Origin: 67-14 sp035502775 | GTDB taxonomy: Bacteria > Actinomycetota > Thermoleophilia > Solirubrobacterales > 70-9 | Length of the DNA stretch: 64,000 nt | Direction: 5' to 3' | NCBI GenBank assembly: GCA_035502775.1 | Contig: DATJUB010000051.1 | Coordinates: forward strand, 13,321 to 77,320 | In this document: piece after piece, positions 15,353-23,843 of the stretch | Numbering within the stretch: the stretch's first letter is position 1 | Layout of the letters: every line of letters begins with the position of its first letter | Notes under the pieces: generated by a model | Databases searched by the model: none | Told to the model about the DNA's origin: nothing | Seen by the model: the letters and a program-made list of their open reading frames with translations, nothing else | Translations under genes and position numbers: made by a program

Positions 15353-17284
15353 CTAGATGTCCCACCACTCGAACGAGATGTCGCGCAGCGAGTTCGTTCC
15401 GCAGTGCACTTCGCCGCCGTAGATGTGGTAGCTGGTGAAGTCGTCGATGTAGGAGACGGCGATCCCGGCACCGGCGTAGGTCTCGGACACGGCGACGCCG
15501 AAGAGATCCTCACCGTCGACGCCGGGACCCCACTGGCGGGCGACCAGGACGCGATCGGGGCTGATCAGGAGATTGTTGACGGCACCGGGAACGTATGCCC
15601 CGAGCCTCCTCTTCCCTTCGAACAGGGCGGGCACCCTGAGGATCTCGGTGTCGGCCAGTCCGGTCTCGGCCCGGATCAGCGATACGTTGGCGGCGATCCT
15701 GGCGGCGGCGAAGCGGTTTGCCCGGCGGAACCGGGGATCCGCCAGCGCCTGGTCGATCGTCGGCACCTTCCGGGCATGACGCGGGTTGCCGAAGGGGAAG
15801 GAGAGTGTCTTGACCCCACCGTGCCCGGCCGCGCTCGCCCGGCGCAGGATGTCAATACCGAGGTCGGGATCGGCGATCGCGAGCCGCCAGCCGCGCTCGG
15901 TGCCCGGCGCCGGGAGGAACTGCATGAACTCATCGACATGGCCGACCCGCAGCCAGTCCGTATCCAGCATCAGCGGCCGCTGCATGTCCTGGGCGTTGAG
16001 CAGAGTGCGCATCTTCGGTGACGGCTTGCCCCACCTGCCCCGCTGCCGGCCGAGCACTATCCGGCCCGCCGGGTGTTCGATCCCATCCCGCGTATAGGGC
16101 GGAATGGTCTCGAGGTTGCCCATCGAGTCGACGGTGCGGAAATCGTTGCTGGGGCCGGCCCGGACGATGCCGATGCCCGGTCCGAGCAGTCGGAAGAGGC
16201 TCTGCTGGGCGAAGTCGCGCATCTGGTGGGAGCGCATCAGGAGGCGCATGCCGTGGGTGCCGCCCGCGGCCGGGATCGAGGAGTACATCGGCTCGACGAA
16301 ATCCTGGGTCCATTGGTCCCCGGTGAGGAAGTGGAGCGGAACTCCGGCGGCCGCCGTCGCCCTGCCGAGGTTGTCGCCGAAGCGGCCGCGGTCGGCGGCC
16401 GACGCGGCGGTGCCGGCCTTGGAGACGGGCCGGCCCCGAATCGAGGAAAGGCCGGCCGTGCCGCCCTTGGCCTTGCCGGGCCTTACCGGGCGGGGAGGAG
16501 AGGCCAGCACCGCCTGGGTCGCCTGCAGGTGATCGTGGGTGAGCAGAGGAGCGACCCGCATCCGCACCGAATCCGATTTCCGCTCTGGTCCGTCCTCCAC
16601 GGACAGGTCGATGCCGACGGTGCCGTCCCATGTCTTTGCGTCGCGCACGATGTCGGTCGACTCGATGCCGAGCTCCAGGCCGGCGCGCAGCACGGCCGCG
16701 GGGAGGACGTCTCCGGCCCGGACCAGCTGCCACCGGCCATCGCGGTTCGCGAAGAGGTTGATCTTGGCCGCACCCTTGCCGGTGACCGATATCGTCGCGG
16801 CGGCCGCGTCCGAGACGCCGGGCATCGGGGCGATCCTCAGGCGGGCGAGATCCTCGGCGTCGGCGGCTCCGTTGACCGCCTTGTCGGTGGCGTCGGAGCA
16901 GCCGTGGAGCCTGCGGTTGACGGATTCCGTCCGGCGCATTCCCCACATTCTCATGCGGATCTTCGAGGCGAGCGCGGCCTTGACGTTGTCCGCACAGCGG
17001 TGGCTGTCGTCATCGAGGTTGGGCAGGAAGAGAGCACCGGAGCGGGTGTCGGCGAAATCCTCGAACGGGGTGTCGGCGGGGTCGATCCTGCCGTCGCGGT
17101 TCCCATCCACCTGAAGGTCTGCCGGTTCGGCCGCGGCGATCGCCGAGCCGATACCCCCGAGGGAGAGGCAGGTGAGAAGGGTCGCCGTCGCGGCCATGAC
17201 GGATGTGGGTCTGCGTCTGATCGAGGGGACTCTAGTGGCCGCGCCGCCGCGACCCGATCTCCTGTGGCCCCGATCCGATTGCAT
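15353..17284 (-). CDS. secreted protein-arginine deiminase (PAD) family protein
   Basis: A 643-residue protein with a Sec-type signal region (MAATATLLTCLSLGGIGSAIAAAEPA after a basic start). A calcium-loop-like motif follows (DGNRDGRIDPAD), then NLDDDSHRC and a PAD middle domain. In the catalytic propeller, GDQWTQDFVEP holds the first acidic residue, WLRVGHVDEFMQF holds H449 and D451, and EVHCGTN near the end holds nucleophile C628. All four positions of the PAD active site therefore appear intact. PADs convert protein arginine to citrulline. ATG at 17284 was chosen, but 17197 (directly before the signal peptide) is also possible. The gene is divergent from the S15 hydrolase, with shared palindromes between them. 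Confidence 0.88.
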   Translation of the reverse strand: MQSDRGHRRSGRGGAATRVPSIRRRPTSVMAATATLLTCLSLGGIGSAIAAAEPADLQVDGNRDGRIDPADTPFEDFADTRSGALFLPNLDDDSHRCADNVKAALASKIRMRMWGMRRTESVNRRLHGCSDATDKAVNGAADAEDLARLRIAPMPGVSDAAAATISVTGKGAAKINLFANRDGRWQLVRAGDVLPAAVLRAGLELGIESTDIVRDAKTWDGTVGIDLSVEDGPERKSDSVRMRVAPLLTHDHLQATQAVLASPPRPVRPGKAKGGTAGLSSIRGRPVSKAGTAASAADRGRFGDNLGRATAAAGVPLHFLTGDQWTQDFVEPMYSSIPAAGGTHGMRLLMRSHQMRDFAQQSLFRLLGPGIGIVRAGPSNDFRTVDSMGNLETIPPYTRDGIEHPAGRIVLGRQRGRWGKPSPKMRTLLNAQDMQRPLMLDTDWLRVGHVDEFMQFLPAPGTERGWRLAIADPDLGIDILRRASAAGHGGVKTLSFPFGNPRHARKVPTIDQALADPRFRRANRFAAARIAANVSLIRAETGLADTEILRVPALFEGKRRLGAYVPGAVNNLLISPDRVLVARQWGPGVDGEDLFGVAVSETYAGAGIAVSYIDDFTSYHIYGGEVHCGTNSLRDISFEWWDI

Positions 17285-17287
17285 TGG

Positions 17288-17324
17288 ACAACAGTGTTGT
17301 ATATGCTCTGGACAACACTGTTTT
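17288..17324. promoter_or_regulatory. twin palindromic operators in the PAD/S15 divergent promoter
   Basis: Site 1 at 17288-17300 is a perfect palindrome, ACAACA-G-TGTTGT. Site 2 at 17312-17324 is ACAACA-C-TGTTTT, with one mismatch. Centres are 24 bp apart. A TATATG/TATACA box at 17299-17305 between them can serve as a -10 element on either strand. Best candidate binding protein: the TetR repressor encoded two genes away at 19249. Confidence 0.65.
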
Positions 17325-17342
17325 TTATAGGAGGAGAACGGT

Positions 17343-19238
17343 ATGAACACGGGTTCGTCATTCGCGGCCGCCGACGCCGGCCGCGCGCGTCCGGGCAGGT
17401 CAATTCCGGGCATCGCGATATTTCTCGCACTTCTCGCCGTCATCGGTGCGGTCGCGTTCGTCCCAGGGGCAAGGGCGGAAGAGGCCGTTCCGTGGGCGAA
17501 GCGGAACACCGGCTACCTGCCGGCTCGGGACGGCACACTGCTCAAGTACAGCGTCCTGCTCCCGGCCGGGAAGGGGCCTTTCCCGGCGGTGATGAACTAC
17601 AGCGGCTACGACCCCGGCAGCATCGGCGGAACCGCCTACCGGCAGCGCAACACGACGATGTCGAACGCGATCGATGCCCAGATGCTGAAGGCCGGCTACG
17701 CGGTGATCGGGGTCAACATGGCCGGCACCGGGTGCTCGGAGGGCGAGTTCAGCCTGATGTCCGACCGCTGGGCGACCGACGGATACGACGCGGTCGAATG
17801 GACCGCGAGACAGTCATGGTCGGATGGCAGGGTCGGTATGGCGAACTGGTCGTTCGCCGGTCTCAGCCAGGTGATGACCGCGACCAAGCGCCCGCCGCAC
17901 CTGCGGGCGATCGCGCCGGGCATGGCGGTCACCGATCCCTGGCGGGACGTCGGGTTCCCCGGCGGTGTGACCAACACCCTCTTCCCGGCCACCTGGTCCT
18001 TCTTCATCCAGTCGCGCTGGGGCGCGGCCGGTGAGAGCGCGATCGCCGAAGGGGACACCAGATGCGAGGCGAACATCGCCGCCCACAACGACGGGTTCCC
18101 GGAAGTCTCACCGGGAGCGGAGCTGACCGCGCATCCCTACCCGGAAGGAGAGTTCGCCGACCGGCTGATCTGGAAGCGAACCCACCGGATCAACGTCCCG
18201 GTGCTTTCGATGGTCGCCTGGCAGGACGAGTCGACCGGCCCCCGGGCGGGATATTTCCAGGACACGCTCGATCCGAAGCGGACCTACCTGGTCGGCTCCA
18301 ACGGTCCCCACAACATCTACGTCAGCGAGCGTTATCGCCGCTTGATGATGAGGTTCTTCGACCGCTACCTGAAGGGCGAGCGCAACGGTTTCGAGAAGGA
18401 GCCTCACCTGCGGCTCTGGCTGGAATCGAGCGCTCCCGATTCCGGCGATCCGGTCTACGGCGGTCTCACCAAGCTGAAGCCCGGGGTCGTGATCACTCGG
18501 CCCAAGCTGCGGGCGAAAGTCAAGCCGCTTCGTCTGTCGCTGCGCTCCGGGGGCCGGCTCACCCACGCCGGGCCCGGCCGGGCGGAGCCCGCCGACGGCT
18601 ACTCCTACCCGCGCCGCGGGCCGGCGGTGAACGCCTATCTGGGCTCGGCCGACGAGTCGTGGGAGGGAGGAGCGCTCCCGGCCGACGGCACTCTCGCCTA
18701 CACCACCGCCCCGCTGAAGAGGACCCTGACCTTCTACGGCCCGGCGAGTCTCGATCTGTGGCTGTCCTCGACCGCTGCCGACGCGGATGTCCAGGCCACC
18801 GTGACCGAGGTGCGGCCGGACGGCCGGGAGATGTTCGTGCAGCGCGGCTGGCTGCGCCTCTCGCAGCGGGCGCTCGAGCGCAAGCGGTCGACGCCGCTGG
18901 TTCCGTTTCACCGGCGCGAGCGGTTCTCGGCCATGCCGATGAAGGACTCGGCGCCGATCTTCGCGAGGCTCGAGATCCAGCGGTTCGCCCACATATTCCG
19001 GCGCGGCTCCAGCATCCGGATTCTGCTGGACACGCCGAGCACCACCGGGGGATGGGACTTCGACAGCCCCGACGAGCCCTCGGCGATCCGGATCTTCCAC
19101 GACCGCTCACGACCCTCGCGGCTGGTGCTCGGCCTGTTGCGCAAGGGGGCAGTCGGTTCGCCCCGGCCGGCCTGCGGTGATGTGCTTCAGCAGCCCTGCC
19201 GGGCCGACGATCCGCCGGTGCCCGCCGCGCACCCGTAG
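17343..19238 (+). CDS. secreted CocE/NonD-family (peptidase S15-like) hydrolase
   Basis: A 631-residue protein. It has an N-terminal signal peptide (IAIFLALLAVIGAVAFVPGARA) and an alpha/beta-hydrolase domain with oxyanion region VMNYSGYDPG and nucleophile S170 in GMANWSFAGLSQ. Acid and histidine regions are within about 290-345 (VAWQDESTGPRAGY, GSNGPHNIY). A C-terminal jelly-roll X-Pro dipeptidyl-peptidase domain runs from about 430 to 610 (LTFYGPASLDLWLSSTAADADVQATVTEV). Members act as X-Pro peptidases, cocaine esterases or acylases; the substrate cannot be chosen. GGAGGAG lies 7 nt before the ATG. The TetR and methyltransferase genes follow in the same direction. Confidence 0.88.
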   Translation: MNTGSSFAAADAGRARPGRSIPGIAIFLALLAVIGAVAFVPGARAEEAVPWAKRNTGYLPARDGTLLKYSVLLPAGKGPFPAVMNYSGYDPGSIGGTAYRQRNTTMSNAIDAQMLKAGYAVIGVNMAGTGCSEGEFSLMSDRWATDGYDAVEWTARQSWSDGRVGMANWSFAGLSQVMTATKRPPHLRAIAPGMAVTDPWRDVGFPGGVTNTLFPATWSFFIQSRWGAAGESAIAEGDTRCEANIAAHNDGFPEVSPGAELTAHPYPEGEFADRLIWKRTHRINVPVLSMVAWQDESTGPRAGYFQDTLDPKRTYLVGSNGPHNIYVSERYRRLMMRFFDRYLKGERNGFEKEPHLRLWLESSAPDSGDPVYGGLTKLKPGVVITRPKLRAKVKPLRLSLRSGGRLTHAGPGRAEPADGYSYPRRGPAVNAYLGSADESWEGGALPADGTLAYTTAPLKRTLTFYGPASLDLWLSSTAADADVQATVTEVRPDGREMFVQRGWLRLSQRALERKRSTPLVPFHRRERFSAMPMKDSAPIFARLEIQRFAHIFRRGSSIRILLDTPSTTGGWDFDSPDEPSAIRIFHDRSRPSRLVLGLLRKGAVGSPRPACGDVLQQPCRADDPPVPAAHP

Positions 19239-19248
19239 GCTGCCATGC

Positions 19249-19821
19249 ATGCCGGCCGAGATCAACGTCACCGAACGGCTGCAGGCGATCGCCGTGGCCA
19301 CGCTCCAGCTCGCCCAGGAGGAGGGTCCCGGCGGCGTGACGGTCCGGGCGGTGGCCAAGCGGCTCGGCGGCTCGACGACCCTGGTCACCAAGTACATACC
19401 GTCGCGAACGGCGCTGCTGGCGAACGCGTTCGAGCACATCTCGGCCCACTGGCAAAACGATCTCGGCGCGACTCTCGAGGATCAGGAGGGAATGGACCGG
19501 CTGCGCTCGCTGGCGCTCTGGTCCCTGAACACCGGTGAGTTCGAGGATGCGATCAGGAGGCTCTGGATCGCCGCGCTGGCCGGCAGCCCGCCGGGACCGG
19601 AGGGCGGCGAAACCTCCCGGACCGAGGCCCACGACGAGTACGAATTCATCCGGGAGACCGTGGCCGGGGCGGATCAGGAAGCCTGGCTGGCCGACGCGCT
19701 CTTCCTCGCCTTTAGAGGGTTCTACGTCTCGTCGGTGGAGGATCCGGAGAACTGGCCGCCCGAGCGGGCCGCCGAGGCGATCACCCGGCTGCTCGACATC
19801 GTCGAGGCCTCCCGCCAGTGA
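19249..19821 (+). CDS. TetR-family transcriptional repressor
   Basis: A 190-residue protein. The N-terminal helix-turn-helix spans LQAIAVATLQLAQEEGPGGVTVRAVAKRLGGSTTLVTKYIPSRTALL. The rest is an alpha-helical ligand/dimer domain with a Cys-free core. ATG at 19249 gives the normal family length; a second ATG at 19245 is out of frame. The gene is 10 bp after the S15 hydrolase and probably co-transcribed, so it may control its own operon through the palindromes at 17288-17324. Confidence 0.88.
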   Translation: MPAEINVTERLQAIAVATLQLAQEEGPGGVTVRAVAKRLGGSTTLVTKYIPSRTALLANAFEHISAHWQNDLGATLEDQEGMDRLRSLALWSLNTGEFEDAIRRLWIAALAGSPPGPEGGETSRTEAHDEYEFIRETVAGADQEAWLADALFLAFRGFYVSSVEDPENWPPERAAEAITRLLDIVEASRQ

Positions 19822-20666
19822 GCGCCACCGGAAACCCGGACGGCGACGCGTATCTCGGTCTGAACAGGAGCAACTGGGACGAGCGCGTCCCGCTTCACCT
19901 CGGCGCGGCGGAGTACGCGGTCGAGGAGTTCGCGGCGAATCCGGACAAGCTGTCGGACGTCGTCGAGTTCGACCGCGAACGCCTCGGTGACATCTCCGGT
20001 CTTCGGGCGGCCCACCTTCAGTGCCACATCGGCACCGACACGATCTCGCTGGCCCGGCTCGGCGCCGAGGTGACCGGGCTGGATTTCTCGCCGGTCTCGA
20101 TCGCGGCCGCCCGGGAGCTGGCCGAGCGGAGCGGCAGCGGCGCGGCATTCGTCGAGGCCGAGCTGTACTCCGCGGCCGATGCCCTGGGAACGGAGCGGTT
20201 CGACCTGGTCTACACCGGGATCGGCGCCCTCTGCTGGCTGCCCGACATCGCCCGCTGGGCGCGCACGGTGGCGGCCCTGCTCGTGCCCGGAGGCAGGCTC
20301 TTCCTCCGGGAGGCACATCCGGTGCTCTGGGCGATCGACGAGGAGCGGACCGAGGGCCTGATCCTCGGTCACCCGTACTTCGAGACGAGCGATCCCGGAG
20401 TCTGGGACGAGCCGTCCACCTATGTCGGCGATGGCGGGCGACTCCAGGCGTCGATCACCCATCAATGGAACCACGGGATCGGTGAGATCATCACGGCCCT
20501 CTTCGCGGCGGGACTCCGGCTGACCGCTTTCATGGAGCACACCAGCGTTCCGTGGGAGGCGCTTCCGGGGAGGATGTCGCGGGACGGCGCGGGCGAGTGG
20601 TCTCTCACCGAGCATCCGGAGCGCGTCCCGCTGAGCTACACGCTTCAGGCCGTCAGACCGGCCTGA
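19818..20666 (+). CDS. class I SAM-dependent methyltransferase
   Basis: A 282-residue protein starting at GTG 19818, overlapping the TetR stop (GTGA). SAM-binding motif I is degenerate (AAHLQCHIGTDTISLARLG), followed by VTGLDFSPVSIAAA. The post-I and motif III regions read FDLVYTGIGALCWLPDI and VAALLVPGGRLFLREAHPVLW. This pattern is typical of UbiE/Methyltransf_25-like proteins of actinobacteria. The substrate is unknown. Coupling to TetR and the S15 hydrolase suggests a small-molecule modification linked to that operon. Confidence 0.85.
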   Translation: MSATGNPDGDAYLGLNRSNWDERVPLHLGAAEYAVEEFAANPDKLSDVVEFDRERLGDISGLRAAHLQCHIGTDTISLARLGAEVTGLDFSPVSIAAARELAERSGSGAAFVEAELYSAADALGTERFDLVYTGIGALCWLPDIARWARTVAALLVPGGRLFLREAHPVLWAIDEERTEGLILGHPYFETSDPGVWDEPSTYVGDGGRLQASITHQWNHGIGEIITALFAAGLRLTAFMEHTSVPWEALPGRMSRDGAGEWSLTEHPERVPLSYTLQAVRPA

Positions 20667-20672
20667 AGCCGG

Positions 20673-21185
20673 TCATCTCGTGTCGCGGCTGAGCCAGTCG
20701 CCCGGCCGGTAGGGCGGCATGCGCAGCACCAGGAACAGCAGAGCGACGGTGGCGCCGGCGTAGATGTAGAGCTCGGCCACGCCCGAGTTCTCGCCGGTGA
20801 CGTTCTGGCCCATGGCGAGGATCGAGAAGGTGAAGATCGTCAGGCCGAGTGAGATCAGCAGGAACGGCTTGCGCCTGTCGGGCATGAACTCCAGGCGGAT
20901 CAGGCTGACCACGATCAGCAGGAAGATCGCGCACTCGAGCAGGCCGAGGATGGTCCAGGCCGCGTCGATTCCGGGGATCGTGTCGAGGAAGGTGCCGCTG
21001 AACTGTTTCTCGATCGGCGGCGGCGCACCGCTGCCGTCGAGGATCTTCTCCTTGCCTCCGTAGAAGAACAGGACGCCGACCAGCAGGTAGATGCCGGCCA
21101 GCGCGAGCGCGTAGACCGTGATGTCCTCCCACCGCATGCGACCGCCGCTCTGGGCTTCCGGCTCCTTGACCTGGCTCTGTTCCAT
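20673..21185 (-). CDS. hypothetical four-helix membrane protein
   Basis: A 170-residue protein with four hydrophobic segments: VYALALAGIYLLVGVLFFY, TILGLLECAIFLLIVVSLI, FLLISLGLTIFTFSILAM and LYIYAGATVALLFLVLRM. A periplasmic-side loop (GGKEKILDGSGAPPPIEKQF) lies after the first helix. The layout resembles small DoxX-like or DUF membrane proteins, but I do not recognise the family. AGGAG lies 7 nt before the ATG. It ends 6 bp from the convergent methyltransferase gene. Confidence 0.75.
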   Translation of the reverse strand: MEQSQVKEPEAQSGGRMRWEDITVYALALAGIYLLVGVLFFYGGKEKILDGSGAPPPIEKQFSGTFLDTIPGIDAAWTILGLLECAIFLLIVVSLIRLEFMPDRRKPFLLISLGLTIFTFSILAMGQNVTGENSGVAELYIYAGATVALLFLVLRMPPYRPGDWLSRDTR

Positions 21186-21304
21186 GGCTCACTCCTGTTC
21201 GGACGAGGGTTCCGGTTTCCCGGAGAACGAAGGTGGTGTCTCGGATCGAGCCTAGTGCGGGTTGCCACGAAGATCAAGCGGCGTGGTCTCGGATTCGGGG
21301 GCTG

Positions 21305-21333
21305 GTCGATAGGATGCCGACACTATGTCGATA
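21305..21333. repeat. direct repeat of GTCGATA upstream of the ABC transporter operon
   Basis: Two GTCGATA copies at 21305-21311 and 21327-21333, 22 bp apart (two helical turns). ATAG and CTAT between them form a weak inverted repeat. It lies about 35 bp before the permease start and is a candidate operator for the TetR gene at the end of the same operon. Confidence 0.35.
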
Positions 21334-21365
21334 AGTTTGCCCGCCGGGAACGGCGCCACCCACCC

Positions 21366-22460
21366 ATGTTCCTCGCGCTGAGAGATCTGCGCCGCTCCTG
21401 GCGCCGCTTCCTTCTGGTCGGTCTGGTCATCGCGCTGGTTGCGATGCTGTCCACTGTTCTGGTCGGTCTGACCAATGGGCTGGTCAAGGACGGGACCTCG
21501 GGCCTGCGCTCCCTGCCGCTGACCCACCTGGCGTTCCAGCCCGGCGCCGAGTCGGTGTTCAGCCGTTCGACCCTCGATCGCTCCGCCCTCGAAAGCTGGG
21601 AGAAGCAGCCCGGAGCCAAGGCCTCGCCGCTGGGCGTCTCCTTCGTCAACGCCGCCTCGGTGGGTGAGGGCCCGAACGTCGACCTGGCGCTCTTCGGCGT
21701 GGCCGAGGACAGCTTCCTGGTCGAACGGCCCGAGGGGCGGGCGGCCCTCAACGGCCGACCCGGGCTGGTCCTCGCGGACGAGGTGCGCGAGGAGGGTGTG
21801 AAGGTGGGTGACCGCTTCCGGTTCGCCGGATCCGACCTGGCCCTGCCCGTGCTCGGCTTCACCTTCGCCGGCTCGTACGGCCATGTCCCCGTGGGCTACG
21901 TGTCGCTGAAGGAGTGGCAGAAGATCACCTTCGGCGGCACCGGCGGCGACCGGTTCTCCGCGGTGGCGCTCGAGCTTCCCTCGGGTGCGGACACCGAAGC
22001 GGTCAACCAGGCCGCCGGAACGGAGCTGAAGACCAAGGAACAGGCCTATTCCGGGTCGCCGGGCTACTCGGCTGAGACCGCGACCATGTCCCTGATCCGG
22101 TTCTTCCTGCTGGTGATCTCGGCCCTGATCGTCGGCGCCTTCTTCACCGTGCTGATCGTTCAGCGGACCAACCAGATCGGCCTGCTCCGGGCGATGGGCG
22201 CCTCGGGCGGATACATCATGCGCGACGGCCTCGGCCAGATGACGATCGTCCAGGTTCTCTCGACCGCGGTCGGCGGGGTGCTAGGCATCGTGATCATCCT
22301 GCTCCTGGAGAATGGCCCTGTGCCGATCTCGCTCTCGCTCCCCGGGGTGCTCGCGGCCTGCGCCTATCTGGTGCTGGCCGGCCTCCTCGGGAGCTTCGTG
22401 AGCATCCGCAGGATCTCGAAGGTGGAGCCCTCGATCGCTCTCTCGGCGGGACAGGTATGA
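21366..22460 (+). CDS. ABC transporter permease, FtsX-like (MacB/DevC type)
   Basis: A 364-residue protein. One N-terminal transmembrane helix (FLLVGLVIALVAMLSTVLVGL) is followed by an extracytoplasmic domain of about 220 residues. Three C-terminal helices follow (LIRFFLLVISALIVGAFFTVLI, VLSTAVGGVLGIVIILLL, VLAACAYLVLAGLLGSFVSI). The cytoplasmic coupling motif NQIGLLRAMGASGGYI is clear. ATG at 21366 fits the family start MFLALRDLRRS. The gene overlaps the ATPase gene by 4 bp. The pair probably exports lipophilic molecules or acts on the envelope rather than importing. Confidence 0.9.
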   Translation: MFLALRDLRRSWRRFLLVGLVIALVAMLSTVLVGLTNGLVKDGTSGLRSLPLTHLAFQPGAESVFSRSTLDRSALESWEKQPGAKASPLGVSFVNAASVGEGPNVDLALFGVAEDSFLVERPEGRAALNGRPGLVLADEVREEGVKVGDRFRFAGSDLALPVLGFTFAGSYGHVPVGYVSLKEWQKITFGGTGGDRFSAVALELPSGADTEAVNQAAGTELKTKEQAYSGSPGYSAETATMSLIRFFLLVISALIVGAFFTVLIVQRTNQIGLLRAMGASGGYIMRDGLGQMTIVQVLSTAVGGVLGIVIILLLENGPVPISLSLPGVLAACAYLVLAGLLGSFVSIRRISKVEPSIALSAGQV

Positions 22461-23170
22461 GCATCTCGGGCGGCGCGGCCGCGATCGAGCTGCGGGGCGT
22501 CGAGGCCACGGTGCCGGACGGCCCCGGCCGGCGGACGATTCTCGGCGGCGTGGACCTCCTCGTCGCTCCGGGCGAGTCGCTGGCGATCACCGGACCGTCC
22601 GGTTCCGGCAAGTCGACCCTGCTCGCGATCGCCGGGCTGATGCGCCGGATCGACGATGGCGAGGTGCTGCTGGAGGGGCGGGCGACCGTGGAGCTTCGCG
22701 ACCGGGAACGCACGTCCCTGCGGCGAGACCGGATCGCGTTCGTCTACCAGGCGGCCAACCTGCTCCCGTCGCTCACCGCCCGCGAGCAGCTCGAGCTGGT
22801 CGCCCACATTCGCCGTGAACCGCGCCGTGAGGCCAGATCCAGGGCCGACGCGCTGCTGGCCGACGTCGGCCTCGGCGGCCGGGCCGACCAGCTTCCGGGC
22901 GAGATGTCCGGCGGTGAGCGCCAGCGGGTCGCGATCGCCCGGGCCCTGATGTCGCGGCCGGCGGTGATCCTGGCCGACGAGCCGACCGCCTCGCTCGACC
23001 CGGACCTCGCCCTGGAGATCAACGGGCTGTTGGCCTCGCGGGCCCGCGAGCAGGGTCTGGCCACGGTGATCGTCACCCACGACGAGACCTCCGCCGAGAT
23101 GGCCGACCGCCGCCTGCACCTGGCCGAGGGCTCACTGCTGCCGGTTCCCGAGGTCGCCGAGGTCCCGTGA
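22457..23170 (+). CDS. ABC transporter ATP-binding protein (LolD/MacB-like)
   Basis: A 237-residue ATPase with Walker A GPSGSGKST, Q-loop VYQAANLLPSLT, signature MSGGERQRVAIARAL (M in place of the usual L), Walker B VILADEPTASLD and switch histidine VIVTHDE. It works with the FtsX-like permease encoded just upstream and is coupled by 4-bp overlaps to the genes on both sides. The LolD/MacB-type sequence fits an exporter or envelope mechanotransmission role. Confidence 0.93.
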   Translation: MSISGGAAAIELRGVEATVPDGPGRRTILGGVDLLVAPGESLAITGPSGSGKSTLLAIAGLMRRIDDGEVLLEGRATVELRDRERTSLRRDRIAFVYQAANLLPSLTAREQLELVAHIRREPRREARSRADALLADVGLGGRADQLPGEMSGGERQRVAIARALMSRPAVILADEPTASLDPDLALEINGLLASRAREQGLATVIVTHDETSAEMADRRLHLAEGSLLPVPEVAEVP

Positions 23171-23766
23171 CCCCGAAGATCGCCGCCGGCAACATCGCCG
23201 AGCACGTCGAGCGTCAGGAGCGGGCGGTCTTCGAGGCGGCCGTCCGGCTGTTCACCGAGCGCGGCTACGACGCGGTGAGCCTGGGAGACATCGCGGCCGA
23301 GGTCGGGCTCGCGCGGAACTCGCTCTACCGCTACTTCCCGGGCAAGTCCGAGATCCTCGCCCGCTGGGTCAATCGCGAGCTGGAACAGGGAATCGGACGC
23401 TCCGAAGAGCTGCTCGGAGGCGAGGGTCCCGCCGCCGGTCGAATCCTGCGCTGGGCCGACGATCAGATCGAGTACGCCCGCCGTCCCGAACACGACCTGC
23501 TGGTCGCGATGTCCTCCGCCGGACGCGATCTCGACACGGAGACCCTGACCGCCCTGGCGCAGAATCACGAACGTCTGCGGCAGCCGCTCGTGGCCACGGT
23601 CGCCGAGATCGTCGGCGAGGACGGCGACGCCGACCTGACCGCCGACCTGATCGTCGGCCTGGTTCACGCGGCCAGCCGGCTCGAGTCCTCGCGACCCGGC
23701 GAAGAGGAGCGGATACGGCTCTTCATGCATCGCGGGATCCGGGGTCTGCTCGCTCCGTCCGAGTAG
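23167..23766 (+). CDS. TetR-family regulator of the ABC operon
   Basis: A 199-residue protein starting at GTG 23167 inside the ATPase stop. The DNA-binding domain is AVFEAAVRLFTERGYDAVSLGDIAAEVGLARNSLYRYFPGKSEIL, a textbook TetR N-terminus. The C-terminal part is helical and probably binds an inducer. As third gene of the operon it probably represses the permease/ATPase pair, perhaps through the repeat at 21305-21333. Confidence 0.9.
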   Translation: MTPKIAAGNIAEHVERQERAVFEAAVRLFTERGYDAVSLGDIAAEVGLARNSLYRYFPGKSEILARWVNRELEQGIGRSEELLGGEGPAAGRILRWADDQIEYARRPEHDLLVAMSSAGRDLDTETLTALAQNHERLRQPLVATVAEIVGEDGDADLTADLIVGLVHAASRLESSRPGEEERIRLFMHRGIRGLLAPSE

Positions 23767-23813
23767 GCGGCCGGTGATGATTTCGTCGCGGATCGGCCGT
23801 TCTCGGAGAGACC

Positions 23814-23829
23814 ACAACTGCAGGTTTGT
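23814..23829. promoter_or_regulatory. ArsR operator 1 (ACAAC-N7-TTGT)
   Basis: ACAAC at 23814 and TTGT at 23826-23829 with 7 nt between. The same half-sites and spacing recur at 24249. A TACAGT box overlapping its right edge (23829-23834) lies 9 nt before the ATG of the ArsR gene, so bound repressor would block the promoter. Confidence 0.55.
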
Positions 23830-23843
23830 ACAGTTGACAGACC

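Noticed and set aside
14461..15513. 350-residue minus-strand frame opposite the lysine/alanine-rich insertion, G/L/R-rich
   Set aside because: Composition is simply the complement of AAG/GCC-rich coding DNA; no start signal.
16073..18034. 653-residue plus-strand frame across the deiminase gene and the S15 promoter
   Set aside because: It runs through the divergent promoter with its palindromes and overlaps two well-supported genes out of frame.
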